Shown here: positions 1 through 7,890 of the stretch, one piece after another
Layout of the letters: the number at the start of each line of letters is the position of its first letter
How positions within the stretch are numbered: position 1 is the stretch's first letter
From: an uncultured Collinsella sp.
GTDB lineage: Bacteria; Actinomycetota; Coriobacteriia; Coriobacteriales; Coriobacteriaceae
Assembly (NCBI GenBank): GCA_902494565.1
Contig: CABUTN010000002.1
Coordinates: 1 to 64,000 of the forward strand
Reading direction: 5' to 3'
Length of the DNA: 64,000 nucleotides
Notes under the pieces: model-generated
Databases searched by the model: none
Seen by the model: the letters and a program-made list of their open reading frames with translations, nothing else
What the model was told of the DNA's origin: nothing
Translations under genes and position numbers: made by a program

Positions 1-77
1 AGTCCCGAAAAACACGGGTAGGATATCGGCATTGCCTTACAACTATACTCGGTTAGTCACAGAACGGGAACGTAAGT

Positions 78-995
78 ATGCGCTGCCTTATCATCCACAA
101 CCCGGCATCGGGCCCCGGCTCAGATGAAATCTTCGCATTCACGCACGCCCTCGCGCAGGGCGGCGACGAGGTCGTGATGCGCTTTATCGGCGATGGCATG
201 GAGCCCGAGGACGCCGTGGCGGACGTGCGCGAGTTCGATCGCGTGGTGGTCTCGGGCGGCGACGGCACCGTCTCCAACGTGCTCGACCAGATGCGCGGAT
301 GCGGCGTCCCCACACTCGTCTTCCCCTCTGGCACGGCATGCCTGTTCTTCAACAACATAGGCAATGCCCCCGAGGCGGCGGCACTCGCCAAGGCCTGCCG
401 CGCCGGCCGCACGGTCAAGGTCGACATGGGTGAGCTCTTTTGGCTCGACGAGGACGGCAACGAAAAGCGCCATGGTTTTATCATCATCGCCGGCTCGGGC
501 TTCGACGCCGAGATCATGATGAAGGCCGCCCCCACCAAAAACGACATCGGCGAGATCGCCTACTTCCTGTCGGCGCTTGCCACGCCCAATCCCACAGTGG
601 CGCGCTTTACGATTGAGCATGACGGCATTGTCGAGGAGCTCGACGGCATCTGCTGCATGGCAGGCAACACCTCGGTCATCCAAAACGACATCAACCTGTT
701 CCCAGACTGCCGCATGAACGACGGCATGGTCGACATCGCGGTCATCGAGCCCGTAAAAACCGTGCAGTTGCTGCCCACCGTGATCACCGCTGCGCTCGAC
801 CCCGCCGGCAAGGTGCTCGGTCGCCCGCAGTTCAAGATCATCCAGACCAAGGAAGCTAAGATTACCTGTACACCGTCGCTGGGCATGCAGTTCGATGGCG
901 AGATTATCTCCAGCAACTCCGGCGTCTTTGGCGCCCGCGCGCTTCCGCAATGCCTCGACCTCATCGTCGACGAATTCTCACCGCTCGGTAAATAG
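78..995 (+). CDS. Diacylglycerol/sphingosine kinase-family lipid kinase (YegS/BmrU-like)
   Basis: 305 aa. The N-terminus opens with the IHNPASG strand-loop and has the catalytic GGDGT at about residues 60-64 (VVSGGDGTVSNV), the hallmark of the DAGK catalytic domain; the C-terminal half has the beta-sandwich signature with FPDCRMNDGMVDI and the terminal FDGEII motif typical of YegS/BmrU proteins. These cytosolic/peripheral enzymes phosphorylate diacylglycerol or related lipids with ATP and recycle lipid precursors; the exact substrate cannot be read from sequence. Length is normal for the family. The ATG at 78 starts directly at the first beta strand. A 30-residue membrane peptide follows 9 bp downstream in the same transcription unit. 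Confidence 0.88.
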   Translation: MRCLIIHNPASGPGSDEIFAFTHALAQGGDEVVMRFIGDGMEPEDAVADVREFDRVVVSGGDGTVSNVLDQMRGCGVPTLVFPSGTACLFFNNIGNAPEAAALAKACRAGRTVKVDMGELFWLDEDGNEKRHGFIIIAGSGFDAEIMMKAAPTKNDIGEIAYFLSALATPNPTVARFTIEHDGIVEELDGICCMAGNTSVIQNDINLFPDCRMNDGMVDIAVIEPVKTVQLLPTVITAALDPAGKVLGRPQFKIIQTKEAKITCTPSLGMQFDGEIISSNSGVFGARALPQCLDLIVDEFSPLGK

Positions 996-1004
996 GAGGA
1001 CCCC

Positions 1005-1097
1005 ATGAACGACAATCCCCTGCTCGGCTTTATCGTCATCGTTTTGGCCATGCTCGTCGGCTATGCGATCAACGTGATTCACCGCCGGAAGAAGTAA
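1005..1097 (+). CDS. 30-residue single-span membrane peptide
   Basis: Reads MNDNPLLGFIVIVLAMLVG at the start and ends HRRKK. A strong AGGAGG lies at 995-999, and the ORF starts 9 bp after the lipid kinase stop and is followed at once by an intrinsic terminator, so it is the last gene of that operon. One hydrophobic segment (about residues 6-25) followed by a basic tail predicts a single-span protein with the C-terminus inside. No function recognised; possible membrane partner of the kinase (inference from position only). Confidence 0.6.
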   Translation: MNDNPLLGFIVIVLAMLVGYAINVIHRRKK

Positions 1098-1132
1098 TTC
1101 CACATTGGTATGATATTCATCCAATTATCGTC

Positions 1133-1174
1133 TCCCCCGCTGTTTATGCATTTGCCAAACAGCGGGGGATTTTT
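1133..1174 (+). terminator. Rho-independent terminator of the lipid kinase unit
   Basis: Perfect 13-bp stem 1133-1145 / 1157-1169 (TCCCCCGCTGTTT and its complement) with an 11-nt loop, followed by TTTTT. Confidence 0.9.
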
Positions 1175-1403
1175 CATTTCGGTATTTCCAGACGCTTTAT
1201 CCAGATGCAGTAATTGCAGGGCGTCTTTATTTGGCTAAAGCTACAAACTGAGTATATTAAACCGCTCATCGCATATTTCATTACGCTTATCGAGTAAGCA
1301 TTTTTCATAGATGAATATTGTTTCCGATTCGTTACGCTAAGGAAGTGTCTTTATTGGCTGAAGCCCTCTGGCTGCGGAGGGCTTTCGCACGCTGGGAGGG
1401 AAT
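1175..1403. other. Leader region of the C69 peptidase with a short GC hairpin
   Basis: AT-rich non-coding DNA. A 6-bp hairpin (GCCCTC 1363-1368 / GAGGGC 1377-1382) followed by TTTC sits 20 bp before the ribosome site GGGAGGG of the next gene; it could be a leftover terminator or a leader structure. No ORF with a ribosome site seen. Confidence 0.4.
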
Positions 1404-2027
1404 ATGAGGAAAACTCACCCCGTCAACGCGCTCAAAAAGCTTGGCATAGGCCTCGCCTTTGGAGCTGCAACCATCATGTCCATGCCGACCTCTGCGCTCG
1501 CCTGCACGCAGATGTACATGGGCAAAGATCTAACGGCCGACGGCAACACGTACTACGGCCGTGCCGAGGACTTTGGTGCGCGTTACCTCAAACACTTCGG
1601 CATCGAACCTGCCCACGAAGCTGGCTTTACGTACAGCTCGAATGAGTCTGCTTTCGAATACACTTCGAATAAGCCTACATATCGCTACAGCTACGTACGT
1701 GACCATCCCTCCAATTGGGAGGGCCACACCGACGCCTACTCCGAAGCCGGTATCAACGAGAAGGGTGTCTCTTGCTCCGCTACGCTGAGCACCTCCTATA
1801 ACGAGGATGCCAAAGCAGCAGACCCAATCGATGAGGCTACCGGCATCGGCGAGTACAGCTACGGCAGCGTCATCCTGGGCCAGAGCGCCAATGCCCGCGA
1901 GGGCGTCGAGCTCCTCGGCAGCCTGATCGACGAGCAGGGCACTTGCACTAACGACCAGATCATTATCGCCGACAACAACGAGACCTGGCTGTTCGCCACG
2001 CTTTTGCCCATCAATGGATTGCCATGA
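1404..2027 (+). CDS. C69-family dipeptidase, N-terminal part (gene broken by frameshift)
   Basis: 207 aa in frame before a premature TGA. A basic signal peptide with hydrophobic core (about residues 10-33) ends ALA followed by CTQMYMGKDLT: Cys34 after the predicted cleavage site is the N-terminal nucleophile of the PepD/C69 Ntn-hydrolase fold, exposed here by export. The domain motifs YYGRAEDFG and EAGINEKGVSCSAT agree with C69 dipeptidases. The frame is lost after IIADNNETWLFATL (about base 2003); the next bases read LPINGLP-stop, while the other frame resumes HQWIAMKLADD, so one base is missing compared with an intact gene. Ribosome site GGGAGGG precedes the ATG. Acts outside the cell on dipeptides if functional. 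Confidence 0.8.
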   Translation: MRKTHPVNALKKLGIGLAFGAATIMSMPTSALACTQMYMGKDLTADGNTYYGRAEDFGARYLKHFGIEPAHEAGFTYSSNESAFEYTSNKPTYRYSYVRDHPSNWEGHTDAYSEAGINEKGVSCSATLSTSYNEDAKAADPIDEATGIGEYSYGSVILGQSANAREGVELLGSLIDEQGTCTNDQIIIADNNETWLFATLLPINGLP

Positions 2028-3373
2028 AGCTGGCCGACGACGTCGCCTCACTCAACCCCAACATCGGCAGCCTCAACTACGATGTCGACCTGAACGATAC
2101 TGAGAACTGCCTGCACTCCAAGGACATCGAGTCCATGCCCGTGGAGAAGGGTTTCGCCAAATACTCCGCTGACGGTAAATTCGATGTCGCCCAAACGTAT
2201 GGCGAAAGCCTCGCCGATTCTGGCGTTAACCAATGGTCCCGCTATGTGCAAGGCCGCCATTATTTTGCTAGTCAGCTGACCGAAGGCACGGATTACGAAA
2301 TTAAAACTATCACCGATAAGGATGGAAAACCCGTCCAAAAGGGAGCTATGGTCAGCGAAATCCAGCCTCTGTTCTTCAAGCCTGGCAAGTCTGGTTGGAG
2401 CACCTTTGAGCTGATTCGTGCCTTCGGCAACCGCGGAGAGAACGTCCCTGGTCTCAACGCGAACACTGATGGCGTTTATTGCATCGGCAGCGAGCGCAAC
2501 ACCGAGATCAATCTCTTCCAGATTCGTCGCGGGTATGATCCCGAAGTCGCTACCATCCAGTGGGAAATGCTCTCCCGTGCCGCGTACTCTGTCGCCATCC
2601 CGCTGTACTCCGCTCTGATAACTGAAGTTAGCCCCTACTTCAGCGATCAGACCGTCTCCTTCGACCACTGCAATGCGAAAGACGTCGTGTACAACGAGGA
2701 GCCCGAGAACTCCATTAACTACGTCCTCATGGACATCAGCTCGCTCTGCTTTGAGAACCCTGACACCCTTGGTACCAGTGTCCGCACCTACCTCGACGCG
2801 CTCCAGAACGAGCTCATCGAGCAGAACAAGGAAGTTGACGCCGCTATGCTGGCCGAGACGACCACCGAGGGTCGCACCGCTCTGGCCAACAAGGCAGGCA
2901 AGGCTGCCACCGAGAACACCTACAAGAAGTGCAAGGCCCTGCTCCAGGAGATGCGCGCTTATCAGAAGGCCGGAAACTTTGACGAGCGCTTCACCCCGAG
3001 CGACCTGAACACCGAGACCAAGGGCCTCAAGGAGTCCATCACCTACGCCAAGGACGCCCTTGCCACCGACCCGGTCACCCCGGATCAGCCCGGCACTCCC
3101 GAGCAGCCCGGTAAGCCCGAACAGCCCGGTACCCCGGATCAGTCCAGCAAGCCTGAGCAGCCCGCTAAGCCCGAGCAGCCCGCCACCAAGCCCGAGAAGC
3201 CTGGTAAGTCGGATACCACGACCACGGTAACCACCAACAAGACGAACACCAAGGGCGGCCTGCCCACCACTGGCGATCGTTTTGATGGCCGCATGGTGGC
3301 CGCATTCGCCATCGCTGGCGTTGCCGTCATCTCCGCAGGCGGCTATATCCTCTATCGCCGCAACAAGGAGTAA
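2024..3373 (+). CDS. C69-family dipeptidase, C-terminal part with LPXTG sortase anchor
   Basis: 449 aa continuing the C69 fold in the next frame (homologous reading is open back to about 2003). It carries the rest of the peptidase domain, then a helical region, a Pro-Glu-Gln-rich spacer built from PEQPG/PDQPG-type repeats (about residues 345-390), and a complete sortase signal: LPTTG at 3260-3274, a hydrophobic span and the RRNKE tail. The protein was therefore designed to be covalently attached to the cell wall. The apparent ATG at 2024 overlaps the upstream stop as ATGA, but it lies inside the conserved domain and has no ribosome site, so this is a frameshifted gene and not two coupled genes. 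A terminator follows. Confidence 0.78.
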   Translation: MKLADDVASLNPNIGSLNYDVDLNDTENCLHSKDIESMPVEKGFAKYSADGKFDVAQTYGESLADSGVNQWSRYVQGRHYFASQLTEGTDYEIKTITDKDGKPVQKGAMVSEIQPLFFKPGKSGWSTFELIRAFGNRGENVPGLNANTDGVYCIGSERNTEINLFQIRRGYDPEVATIQWEMLSRAAYSVAIPLYSALITEVSPYFSDQTVSFDHCNAKDVVYNEEPENSINYVLMDISSLCFENPDTLGTSVRTYLDALQNELIEQNKEVDAAMLAETTTEGRTALANKAGKAATENTYKKCKALLQEMRAYQKAGNFDERFTPSDLNTETKGLKESITYAKDALATDPVTPDQPGTPEQPGKPEQPGTPDQSSKPEQPAKPEQPATKPEKPGKSDTTTTVTTNKTNTKGGLPTTGDRFDGRMVAAFAIAGVAVISAGGYILYRRNKE

Positions 3374-3385
3374 TCCCTCACTGGT

Positions 3386-3423
3386 GCGGGCGGGATGGCA
3401 CGGTTCGTCCCGCCCGCCTTTTT
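3386..3423 (+). terminator. Terminator after the C69 peptidase
   Basis: Stem GCGGGCGGGA (3386-3395) / TCCCGCCCGC (3408-3417), loop of 12 nt, then CTTTTT. Confidence 0.88.
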
Positions 3424-3551
3424 GACCGGCGGGAAACACCGCTGAAATCTTTTCAAAAAAGATTTCCCCGCACACACTTTGCTGTGCTATAGTGCAGCGC
3501 AACAGCAACAAGGTGCGACCGCGCCACGGCATCACGAAAGGAGCCACCAAC

Positions 3552-3620
3552 ATGAAGAACACGATGAAGTCTCTCAACAACTGGTGGTGGCGTGATGCGA
3601 ATACGATCGGTCGACAGTGA
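3552..3620 (+). CDS. Tryptophan leader peptide (three consecutive Trp codons)
   Basis: 22 codons, MKNTMKSLNNWWWRDANTI then GRQ. AAAGGAG at 3537-3543 is a good ribosome site. Three TGG codons in a row at 3582-3590 are the signature of a trp-type attenuation leader; Trp is otherwise rare. The stop lies inside a small hairpin (GTGAG 3617-3621 / CTCAC 3625-3629), and a terminator follows at 3657-3688. The gene controlled is not a trp biosynthetic operon but an ECF transporter S component and its energising module. A -10-like TATAGT lies at 3488-3493. The peptide itself is expected to have no function other than being translated. Confidence 0.85.
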   Translation: MKNTMKSLNNWWWRDANTIGRQ

Positions 3621-3688
3621 GTCCCTCACGCCTGTTTTTGCGCTCTAGGTGATTGGAAGGCCTCCGGTTTCGACCGGGGGCCTTTTTC
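3608..3688 (+). promoter_or_regulatory. Transcription attenuator of the ECF transporter operon
   Basis: Terminator stem 3657-3668 / 3673-3684 (AAGGCCTCCGGT with one G.T pair, TTCG loop) followed by TTTC. A competing 7-bp pairing is visible: CGGTCGA at 3608-3614 with TCGACCG at 3670-3676, which would open the terminator. A ribosome stalled on the Trp codons (3582-3590) leaves 3608-3614 free; one that reaches the stop at 3620 covers it. This is the classical trp attenuation logic; the pairing is seen in sequence, the mechanism is inferred. Confidence 0.75.
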
Positions 3689-3734
3689 TATCTCGAGCCC
3701 GATCGCATTCGCATCACGCGCCCCCGCTTTTCTC

Positions 3735-4337
3735 TTGCACCCCCCTTCCGAAAGGATTTTCACCATGTCTCAGAACACCACCGCCACCCAGCCCCGCACC
3801 GTCCAGACCGCCGACCGCGGCAAACTCGACGTCCGCGCCCTCGTCCTGCTCGCCATCCTGCTCGCCGCCGGCTTCATCCTCAACTTCACCGTCGGCAAGG
3901 CCATCTCAGGCATCTCGGGCGGCATGATCAGCCCCGAGTTCATCATCTCGGCCTTCTGCCTCACCATCCTGGTCGTTCGCCCCAACATCGGCCAGGCGCT
4001 CGTCATTGGCCTCATCTCGGCTGCCGTAATCCAGATCACCACCACTTCGCCGTTCGTCGATTTTGCCGCTGAGGGCATCGCCGCCATGCTCATGGCCGGC
4101 ATCGTCAACGTCGCCGGCAAGAACGGTCAGGTCAAGCCCGCGATCGCCATTGTCGCAACCTTCCTGACCACCTTTGTCTCCGGCGTCATCTTCATGGTCA
4201 TCAAGATGGCCATGCTCGGCGTGGTCGGCGAGCTCGCCGCCGCCATGTTGCCCGTCGTCGCCATGACCGCCGTCTTTAACGCCATTCTGGTCGGCGCCCT
4301 CTACTTGCCCATCCAGAAGGCCCTTAGGCTCAACTAA
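3735..4337 (+). CDS. trpP: ECF transporter S component, probable tryptophan-specific (TrpP-like)
   Basis: 200 aa hydrophobic protein with about five or six transmembrane segments from residue 30 on (LVLLAILLAAGFILNF; ISPEFIISAFCLTILVV; AIVATFLTTFVSGVIF; VVAMTAVFNAILVGALYL). The small size, membrane topology and position next to ECF ATPase and EcfT genes identify a substrate-binding S component. The Trp-codon attenuator directly upstream points to tryptophan as the substrate; TrpP-type S components are an established ECF group, so I call it TrpP-like. Ribosome site AAAGGA precedes the ATG. It should bind Trp in the membrane and dock on the AAT module encoded next. Confidence 0.78.
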   Translation: MHPPSERIFTMSQNTTATQPRTVQTADRGKLDVRALVLLAILLAAGFILNFTVGKAISGISGGMISPEFIISAFCLTILVVRPNIGQALVIGLISAAVIQITTTSPFVDFAAEGIAAMLMAGIVNVAGKNGQVKPAIAIVATFLTTFVSGVIFMVIKMAMLGVVGELAAAMLPVVAMTAVFNAILVGALYLPIQKALRLN

Positions 4338-4384
4338 CCCACAGTGCCCCATCGGTAAAGACTGTCCCAAACAACGAGCTCTTG

Positions 4385-4422
4385 GGGACGTTCTTAAACG
4401 ACTGGTCATTTAAGAACGTCCC
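4385..4422. repeat. 14-bp perfect inverted repeat between S component and ATPase genes
   Basis: GGGACGTTCTTAAA (4385-4398) and its exact complement at 4409-4422, loop of 10 nt, no T-run. Not an obvious terminator; may be an RNA-processing or mRNA-stability hairpin between S component and AAT module, or an intergenic REP-like repeat. Confidence 0.7.
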
Positions 4423-4443
4423 TAATGACTATGAAAGGTATCC

Positions 4444-6195
4444 ATGGAAACGATCATCAACGTCGACGATGTCTCGTTCTCCTATGGCACGCAGACCGAG
4501 CAGGCGCTCAGCCACATCTCGCTCAGCGTGAACAAGGGAGATTTCATCGGCATCATCGGGCCCTCGGGCGCCGGCAAGTCCACGCTTGCCGCCTGTCTGT
4601 CGGGTGCCGTGCCCCACCACTACACCGGCACGTTCTTTGGGTCCGTCATGGTTGACGACCACGACACCTGCGAAGTCTCGCTCACCGATGTGTCGCAGAT
4701 CGTCGGCAGCGTGTTGCAGGACATCGACACACAGATGGTCGCCTCGGTCGTCGAGGACGAGATGCTCTTTGGCCTCGAGAACTTTGGCGTTCCCCACGAC
4801 CAGATCGAGCGGCGCGTGAGCGAAACGCTCGAGACCGTCGGCATCAGCGACCTGCGCGACCGCGAGATCGCCACCCTCTCGGGCGGACAGAAGCAAAAGG
4901 TAGCCATCGCCGCCATCCTCGCCATGCGTCCGCGCGTCTTGGTTCTCGACGAGCCCACCGCGGCACTCGACCCCGCTAGCTCCACGTTGGTCTTCGAGAC
5001 GCTGCGTGAGGCAAACCGCGCACTTGGAATCACCATCGTCGTCGTTGAGCAAAAGGTCGCCCTGCTCTCGGAGTACTGCAACCGCGTGCTCGTGCTCAAC
5101 CATGGCGAAATTGCGCTGCAGGGCGAGCCACACGAGGTCTTCGCGCATACCGACGAGCTCCGTGCCATCGGCGTCGACTGCCCTCGCGTCACGCGTATCT
5201 TCAATAGCCTCGAGGCCGATGGCCTGGTAAGCGGCACCCCCTGCTTGGATGTCGATGAGGCCGAGCGCCTGATTTCGGGCATCGTCGACCCCGCACACGC
5301 GGCTATCGAAGCCCAGGTGCCCGCCGGTTCCCCGCATGCACCGTCGTTGCGTCCTCATGCCAAGGACGCCGAACCCGTACTCACCTTCGACCATGTTGAG
5401 TTTGCCTATCCCAATGGCGGAGCCGCCGTACGCGACCTCAACCTGACCCTCTATCCCGGCGAGCTCGTGGGCATCGTCGGCCAAAACGGCGCCGGCAAGA
5501 CCACGCTCACCAAACTGCTCACAGGCCTGCTTAAGCCCGCCTCGGGCAGCGTGCGCGTCACGGGACTGGATACCGCAGCCGTTCCCACGAGCCGCATCGC
5601 TCGCGAGGTCGCGACCCTCTTCCAAAACCCCGACCGCCAGATCTGCAAGGACACCGTGCTCGACGAGGTCGCCTTTGGCCTGGAGCTTGGCGGCATGGAC
5701 CGTGCCGAGGCTCTGCGTCGTGCCCAACTCGTCATCGACCGCTTTGGCCTGCCTGCCGATGAGGCGCCGTTCTCGCTTTCGCGTGGCCAGCGACAAATGG
5801 TGGCGCTTGCCTCCGTCGTAGTGGTTGAGCCCAAGATCGTCGTACTCGATGAGCCCACGAGCGGCCTTGATTACCGCGAGTGCATGACCGTCATGGAAAC
5901 GGTGCGCACCATGGCCGAGCGCGGTTGCGCCGTTATCATGGTCTGCCACGATATGGAAGTCGTCTCGGATTTTGCCGAGCGCATTGTGGTGATGGCCGAC
6001 GGTCGCATCCTCGACCGCGGCCGCACGCACGAGCTATTCTCGAACATCGAACTCATGCAGCATGCCTACGTGGAGCCTCCCCAGGTTATTGAACTCTCGC
6101 GCCGTCTGGCATCTTCCGTCTCGCCCGCTTTTGCGCAGGTGAGCGAGGTCACCGATGTCGTTCGAATTACCAAGGAGATGGTCCACCGTGGTTAA
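4444..6195 (+). CDS. ECF transporter ATPase, two ABC domains fused (EcfA-EcfA')
   Basis: 583 aa with two complete ABC ATPase domains in tandem. Domain 1: Walker A GPSGAGKST at residues 39-47, signature LSGGQ, Walker B VLVLDEPTAALD. Domain 2 (from about residue 310): Walker A GQNGAGKTT near 345, LSRGQ in place of the LSGGQ signature, Walker B IVVLDEPTSGLD. Most bacteria encode EcfA1 and EcfA2 separately; here one polypeptide supplies both halves and fixes a 1:1 heterodimer. It hydrolyses ATP on the cytoplasmic face and couples to EcfT. The ribosome site GAAAGG lies 7 bp upstream of the ATG. The 3' end overlaps the EcfT start. Confidence 0.9.
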   Translation: METIINVDDVSFSYGTQTEQALSHISLSVNKGDFIGIIGPSGAGKSTLAACLSGAVPHHYTGTFFGSVMVDDHDTCEVSLTDVSQIVGSVLQDIDTQMVASVVEDEMLFGLENFGVPHDQIERRVSETLETVGISDLRDREIATLSGGQKQKVAIAAILAMRPRVLVLDEPTAALDPASSTLVFETLREANRALGITIVVVEQKVALLSEYCNRVLVLNHGEIALQGEPHEVFAHTDELRAIGVDCPRVTRIFNSLEADGLVSGTPCLDVDEAERLISGIVDPAHAAIEAQVPAGSPHAPSLRPHAKDAEPVLTFDHVEFAYPNGGAAVRDLNLTLYPGELVGIVGQNGAGKTTLTKLLTGLLKPASGSVRVTGLDTAAVPTSRIAREVATLFQNPDRQICKDTVLDEVAFGLELGGMDRAEALRRAQLVIDRFGLPADEAPFSLSRGQRQMVALASVVVVEPKIVVLDEPTSGLDYRECMTVMETVRTMAERGCAVIMVCHDMEVVSDFAERIVVMADGRILDRGRTHELFSNIELMQHAYVEPPQVIELSRRLASSVSPAFAQVSEVTDVVRITKEMVHRG

Positions 6196-6934
6196 CGTCA
6201 TCGACTACATGCCGGGCGATACGCTACTGCATCGCCTGAACCCCGTCGTCAAACTGGGCCTCGCCGCCGCCATCATCGTCGGCATCTTCTTGTCCGACAC
6301 CTACGTGGCGCTGCTGGGCTTTTTGGCACTCACCCTTGCGCTGGGTGCCTATGCCGGCGTCGTCGACCGTCTGTTCTCGCTGCTCAAGTTGCTGATCCCG
6401 CTCGCGCTTATCATGCTGGTGCTCCAGCTGGCCTTTATGCGCGATGGCAACGTGGTGTGGGGCTTTATCACCGACACGGGCCTCATCACAGGATCGAAGG
6501 CCTGTCTGCGCCTACTGGGTGTGGCGTTACCACTCATCCTCATGCTCATGGTGACCAAGCTCAACGACCTTGCCAACGCCTGCGTCGAGGTGCTGCACGT
6601 ACCGTATCGCTATGCCTTCACCTTTACCACGGCGCTGCGCTTTGTGCCGGTGTTTGGTCAGGAGATGAACGCCATCATGGAGGCGCAGACCGCACGCGGC
6701 GTCGAGTACGACACCAAGAGCCCCATCAAGAAGCTTAAGCTCATGCTGCCACTGTGCGTGCCACTGCTCATCTCGAGCGTGGGCAAGACCGATGCCACAG
6801 CCTTGGCGGCAGAACAGCGCGGCTTCTATCTGCGTACGCGCGCCAGCTCGTACAAGCGCTATCCCATCAAGGGTCTGGACATCGCCGTGCTCATCGTCAG
6901 CATCGCCCTCATCGCCATCGGCTTCCTGTTCTAG
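6188..6934 (+). CDS. ecfT: ECF transporter T component (EcfT)
   Basis: 248 aa integral membrane protein with about five hydrophobic segments in the first half and a conserved coupling region containing EAQTARGVEYD and TALAAEQRGFYLR: two copies of the Ala-Arg-Gly type motif (ARG, QRG) that insert into the ATPase grooves. I place the start at GTG 6188 (MVNVIDYMPG), which overlaps the ATPase stop by 8 bp and is preceded by AAGGAG at 6172-6177; an in-frame ATG at 6155 lacks a ribosome site. It completes the ECF module; whether the module is dedicated to the Trp S component or shared with others elsewhere cannot be told here. Confidence 0.9.
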   Translation: MVNVIDYMPGDTLLHRLNPVVKLGLAAAIIVGIFLSDTYVALLGFLALTLALGAYAGVVDRLFSLLKLLIPLALIMLVLQLAFMRDGNVVWGFITDTGLITGSKACLRLLGVALPLILMLMVTKLNDLANACVEVLHVPYRYAFTFTTALRFVPVFGQEMNAIMEAQTARGVEYDTKSPIKKLKLMLPLCVPLLISSVGKTDATALAAEQRGFYLRTRASSYKRYPIKGLDIAVLIVSIALIAIGFLF

Positions 6935-6963
6935 TTCACCACCGACAGCAACCGCCCAACGCA

Positions 6964-7003
6964 AAAGGCCTCAGCTCGCACCAAACGAGCCGAGGCCTTT
7001 ACT
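6964..7003 (+). terminator. Terminator of the ECF operon
   Basis: Stem AAGGCCTC-A-GCTCG / CGAGC-C-GAGGCCTT between 6965 and 6999 with a short loop, then TTACTGTTT. Confidence 0.75.
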
Positions 7004-7030
7004 GTTTCACCAGATAAAACCTGCTAAAAT

Positions 7031-7056
7031 TAACCTGTCCCTTTTTGACAGGTCGA
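7031..7056. repeat. REP-like intergenic repeat (ACCTGTC..GACAGGT type)
   Basis: 7-bp inverted repeat ACCTGTC (7033-7039) / GACAGGT (7047-7053) around CCTTTTT. Related sequence is at 57040-57056 and, inverted, at 56294-56305. Lies between the convergent ECF and racemase genes. Confidence 0.5.
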
Positions 7057-7059
7057 AAG

Positions 7060-7806
7060 CTAGAGGCGGTAGGGGGCGCCGCTGCGGATGATGGATTCGC
7101 GCACCAGGACATCCATGGCGTCGAGGGTGATCTCGGGCATCTCTCGGTACTTCTGTAGCACCGAGAGCTCGGTGCAGGCCAGAATGACGCGGTCGCAGCC
7201 GCTACGGGCGAACTCCCACATCACGCGGTCGAACTTATCCATATCGGGCTCACGTCCGGCCTTCACATCATCGTAGATAAGCGACATCACATCGTTCTGA
7301 CGTTTCTCGCTGGGATAGACGACCTCAACACCCGCAGCCTTACATTCGCGGCCGTAGACGCCCGCGCCCACGGTTCCGTCGGTGCCCATGATGCCAATCT
7401 TGTGCACCGGCTCGGCCGGCATACTCAGGTTGGGGTCGAACTCGCACTCCCCCATCACCGCACCAGCCAGAGCATAGCGCACCGACTCACGCGGCATATG
7501 GATAATCGGCACCTTCGTAAACGACTGGATCTGGTCATAGAAGTAGTGTGACGTGTTGCAGGGAATGGCAATGTGTGCACAGCCCAGCGACTCGAGTGCC
7601 TGGGCGCACTCTTTCATGGTCGCCAGCAGCTTAGCATGCTCGCCGGTCTTAATGGCCAACGTGCGGTCGGGCATGGTCGACTTGGAGAGTACCACCATGT
7701 CGATATGTTCCTGATCGCAGGCAGCAGCCGTATGACGCACCACCTGGTCGTAGTAATACGACGTGGCCTCGGCGCCCATGCCGCCGATAACTCCCAGCTT
7801 TTCCAT
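7060..7806 (-). CDS. racD: Aspartate/glutamate racemase family protein, probable aspartate racemase
   Basis: 248 aa. Both catalytic cysteines of the Asp/Glu racemase fold are visible: IPCNTSHY in the first half and LACTELSVL in the second; the N-terminal glycine motif GVIGGMGAEAT matches aspartate racemases. These PLP-independent enzymes interconvert L- and D-Asp in the cytosol. The start is the ATG at 7806, with AAGGAGG nine bases upstream; longer reading to 7890 has no ribosome site. It follows an ATP-grasp ligase resembling D-aspartate ligase in the same direction, 84 bp away, the arrangement expected if D-Asp is made for the peptidoglycan cross-bridge. Glutamate racemase is the alternative. 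Confidence 0.78.
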   Translation of the reverse strand: MEKLGVIGGMGAEATSYYYDQVVRHTAAACDQEHIDMVVLSKSTMPDRTLAIKTGEHAKLLATMKECAQALESLGCAHIAIPCNTSHYFYDQIQSFTKVPIIHMPRESVRYALAGAVMGECEFDPNLSMPAEPVHKIGIMGTDGTVGAGVYGRECKAAGVEVVYPSEKRQNDVMSLIYDDVKAGREPDMDKFDRVMWEFARSGCDRVILACTELSVLQKYREMPEITLDAMDVLVRESIIRSGAPYRL

Positions 7807-7890
7807 CGCCGCCTCCTTGGTGACGCTTGCGCAATTGCGCGTATCATACCCGCGCCCGCCCGATGTAAACCGGACGGGCGCCGCGCTCAT
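7807..7890 (-). promoter_or_regulatory. Spacer with GC hairpin and promoter-like elements before the racemase
   Basis: Inverted repeat GCGCCCG (7852-7858) / CGGGCGC (7875-7881). On the minus strand TTTACA and TATGAT are separated by about 15 bp, so the racemase may have its own weak promoter. Confidence 0.35.

Noticed and set aside
1998..2012. Programmed ribosomal frameshift in the C69 gene
   Set aside because: The sequence GCTTTTGCC does not allow re-pairing of both tRNAs after a -1 slip and no downstream pseudoknot is evident.
2024..2027. ATGA overlap as normal translational coupling of two C69 genes
   Set aside because: The second ATG lies within the conserved peptidase domain, has no ribosome site, and homologous sequence continues upstream of it in its frame; frameshift is the better explanation.
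4385..4422. Perfect 14-bp hairpin as terminator between the ECF S component and ATPase
   Set aside because: No T-run follows on either strand and the genes are expected to be coexpressed.
4429..6030. Long open frames antisense to the ECF ATPase and similarly at 7573-9165, 44661-46871 and 61390-63003
   Set aside because: They mirror GC-rich genes on the other strand, have low-complexity or odd composition and no ribosome sites; the sense genes have clear families.
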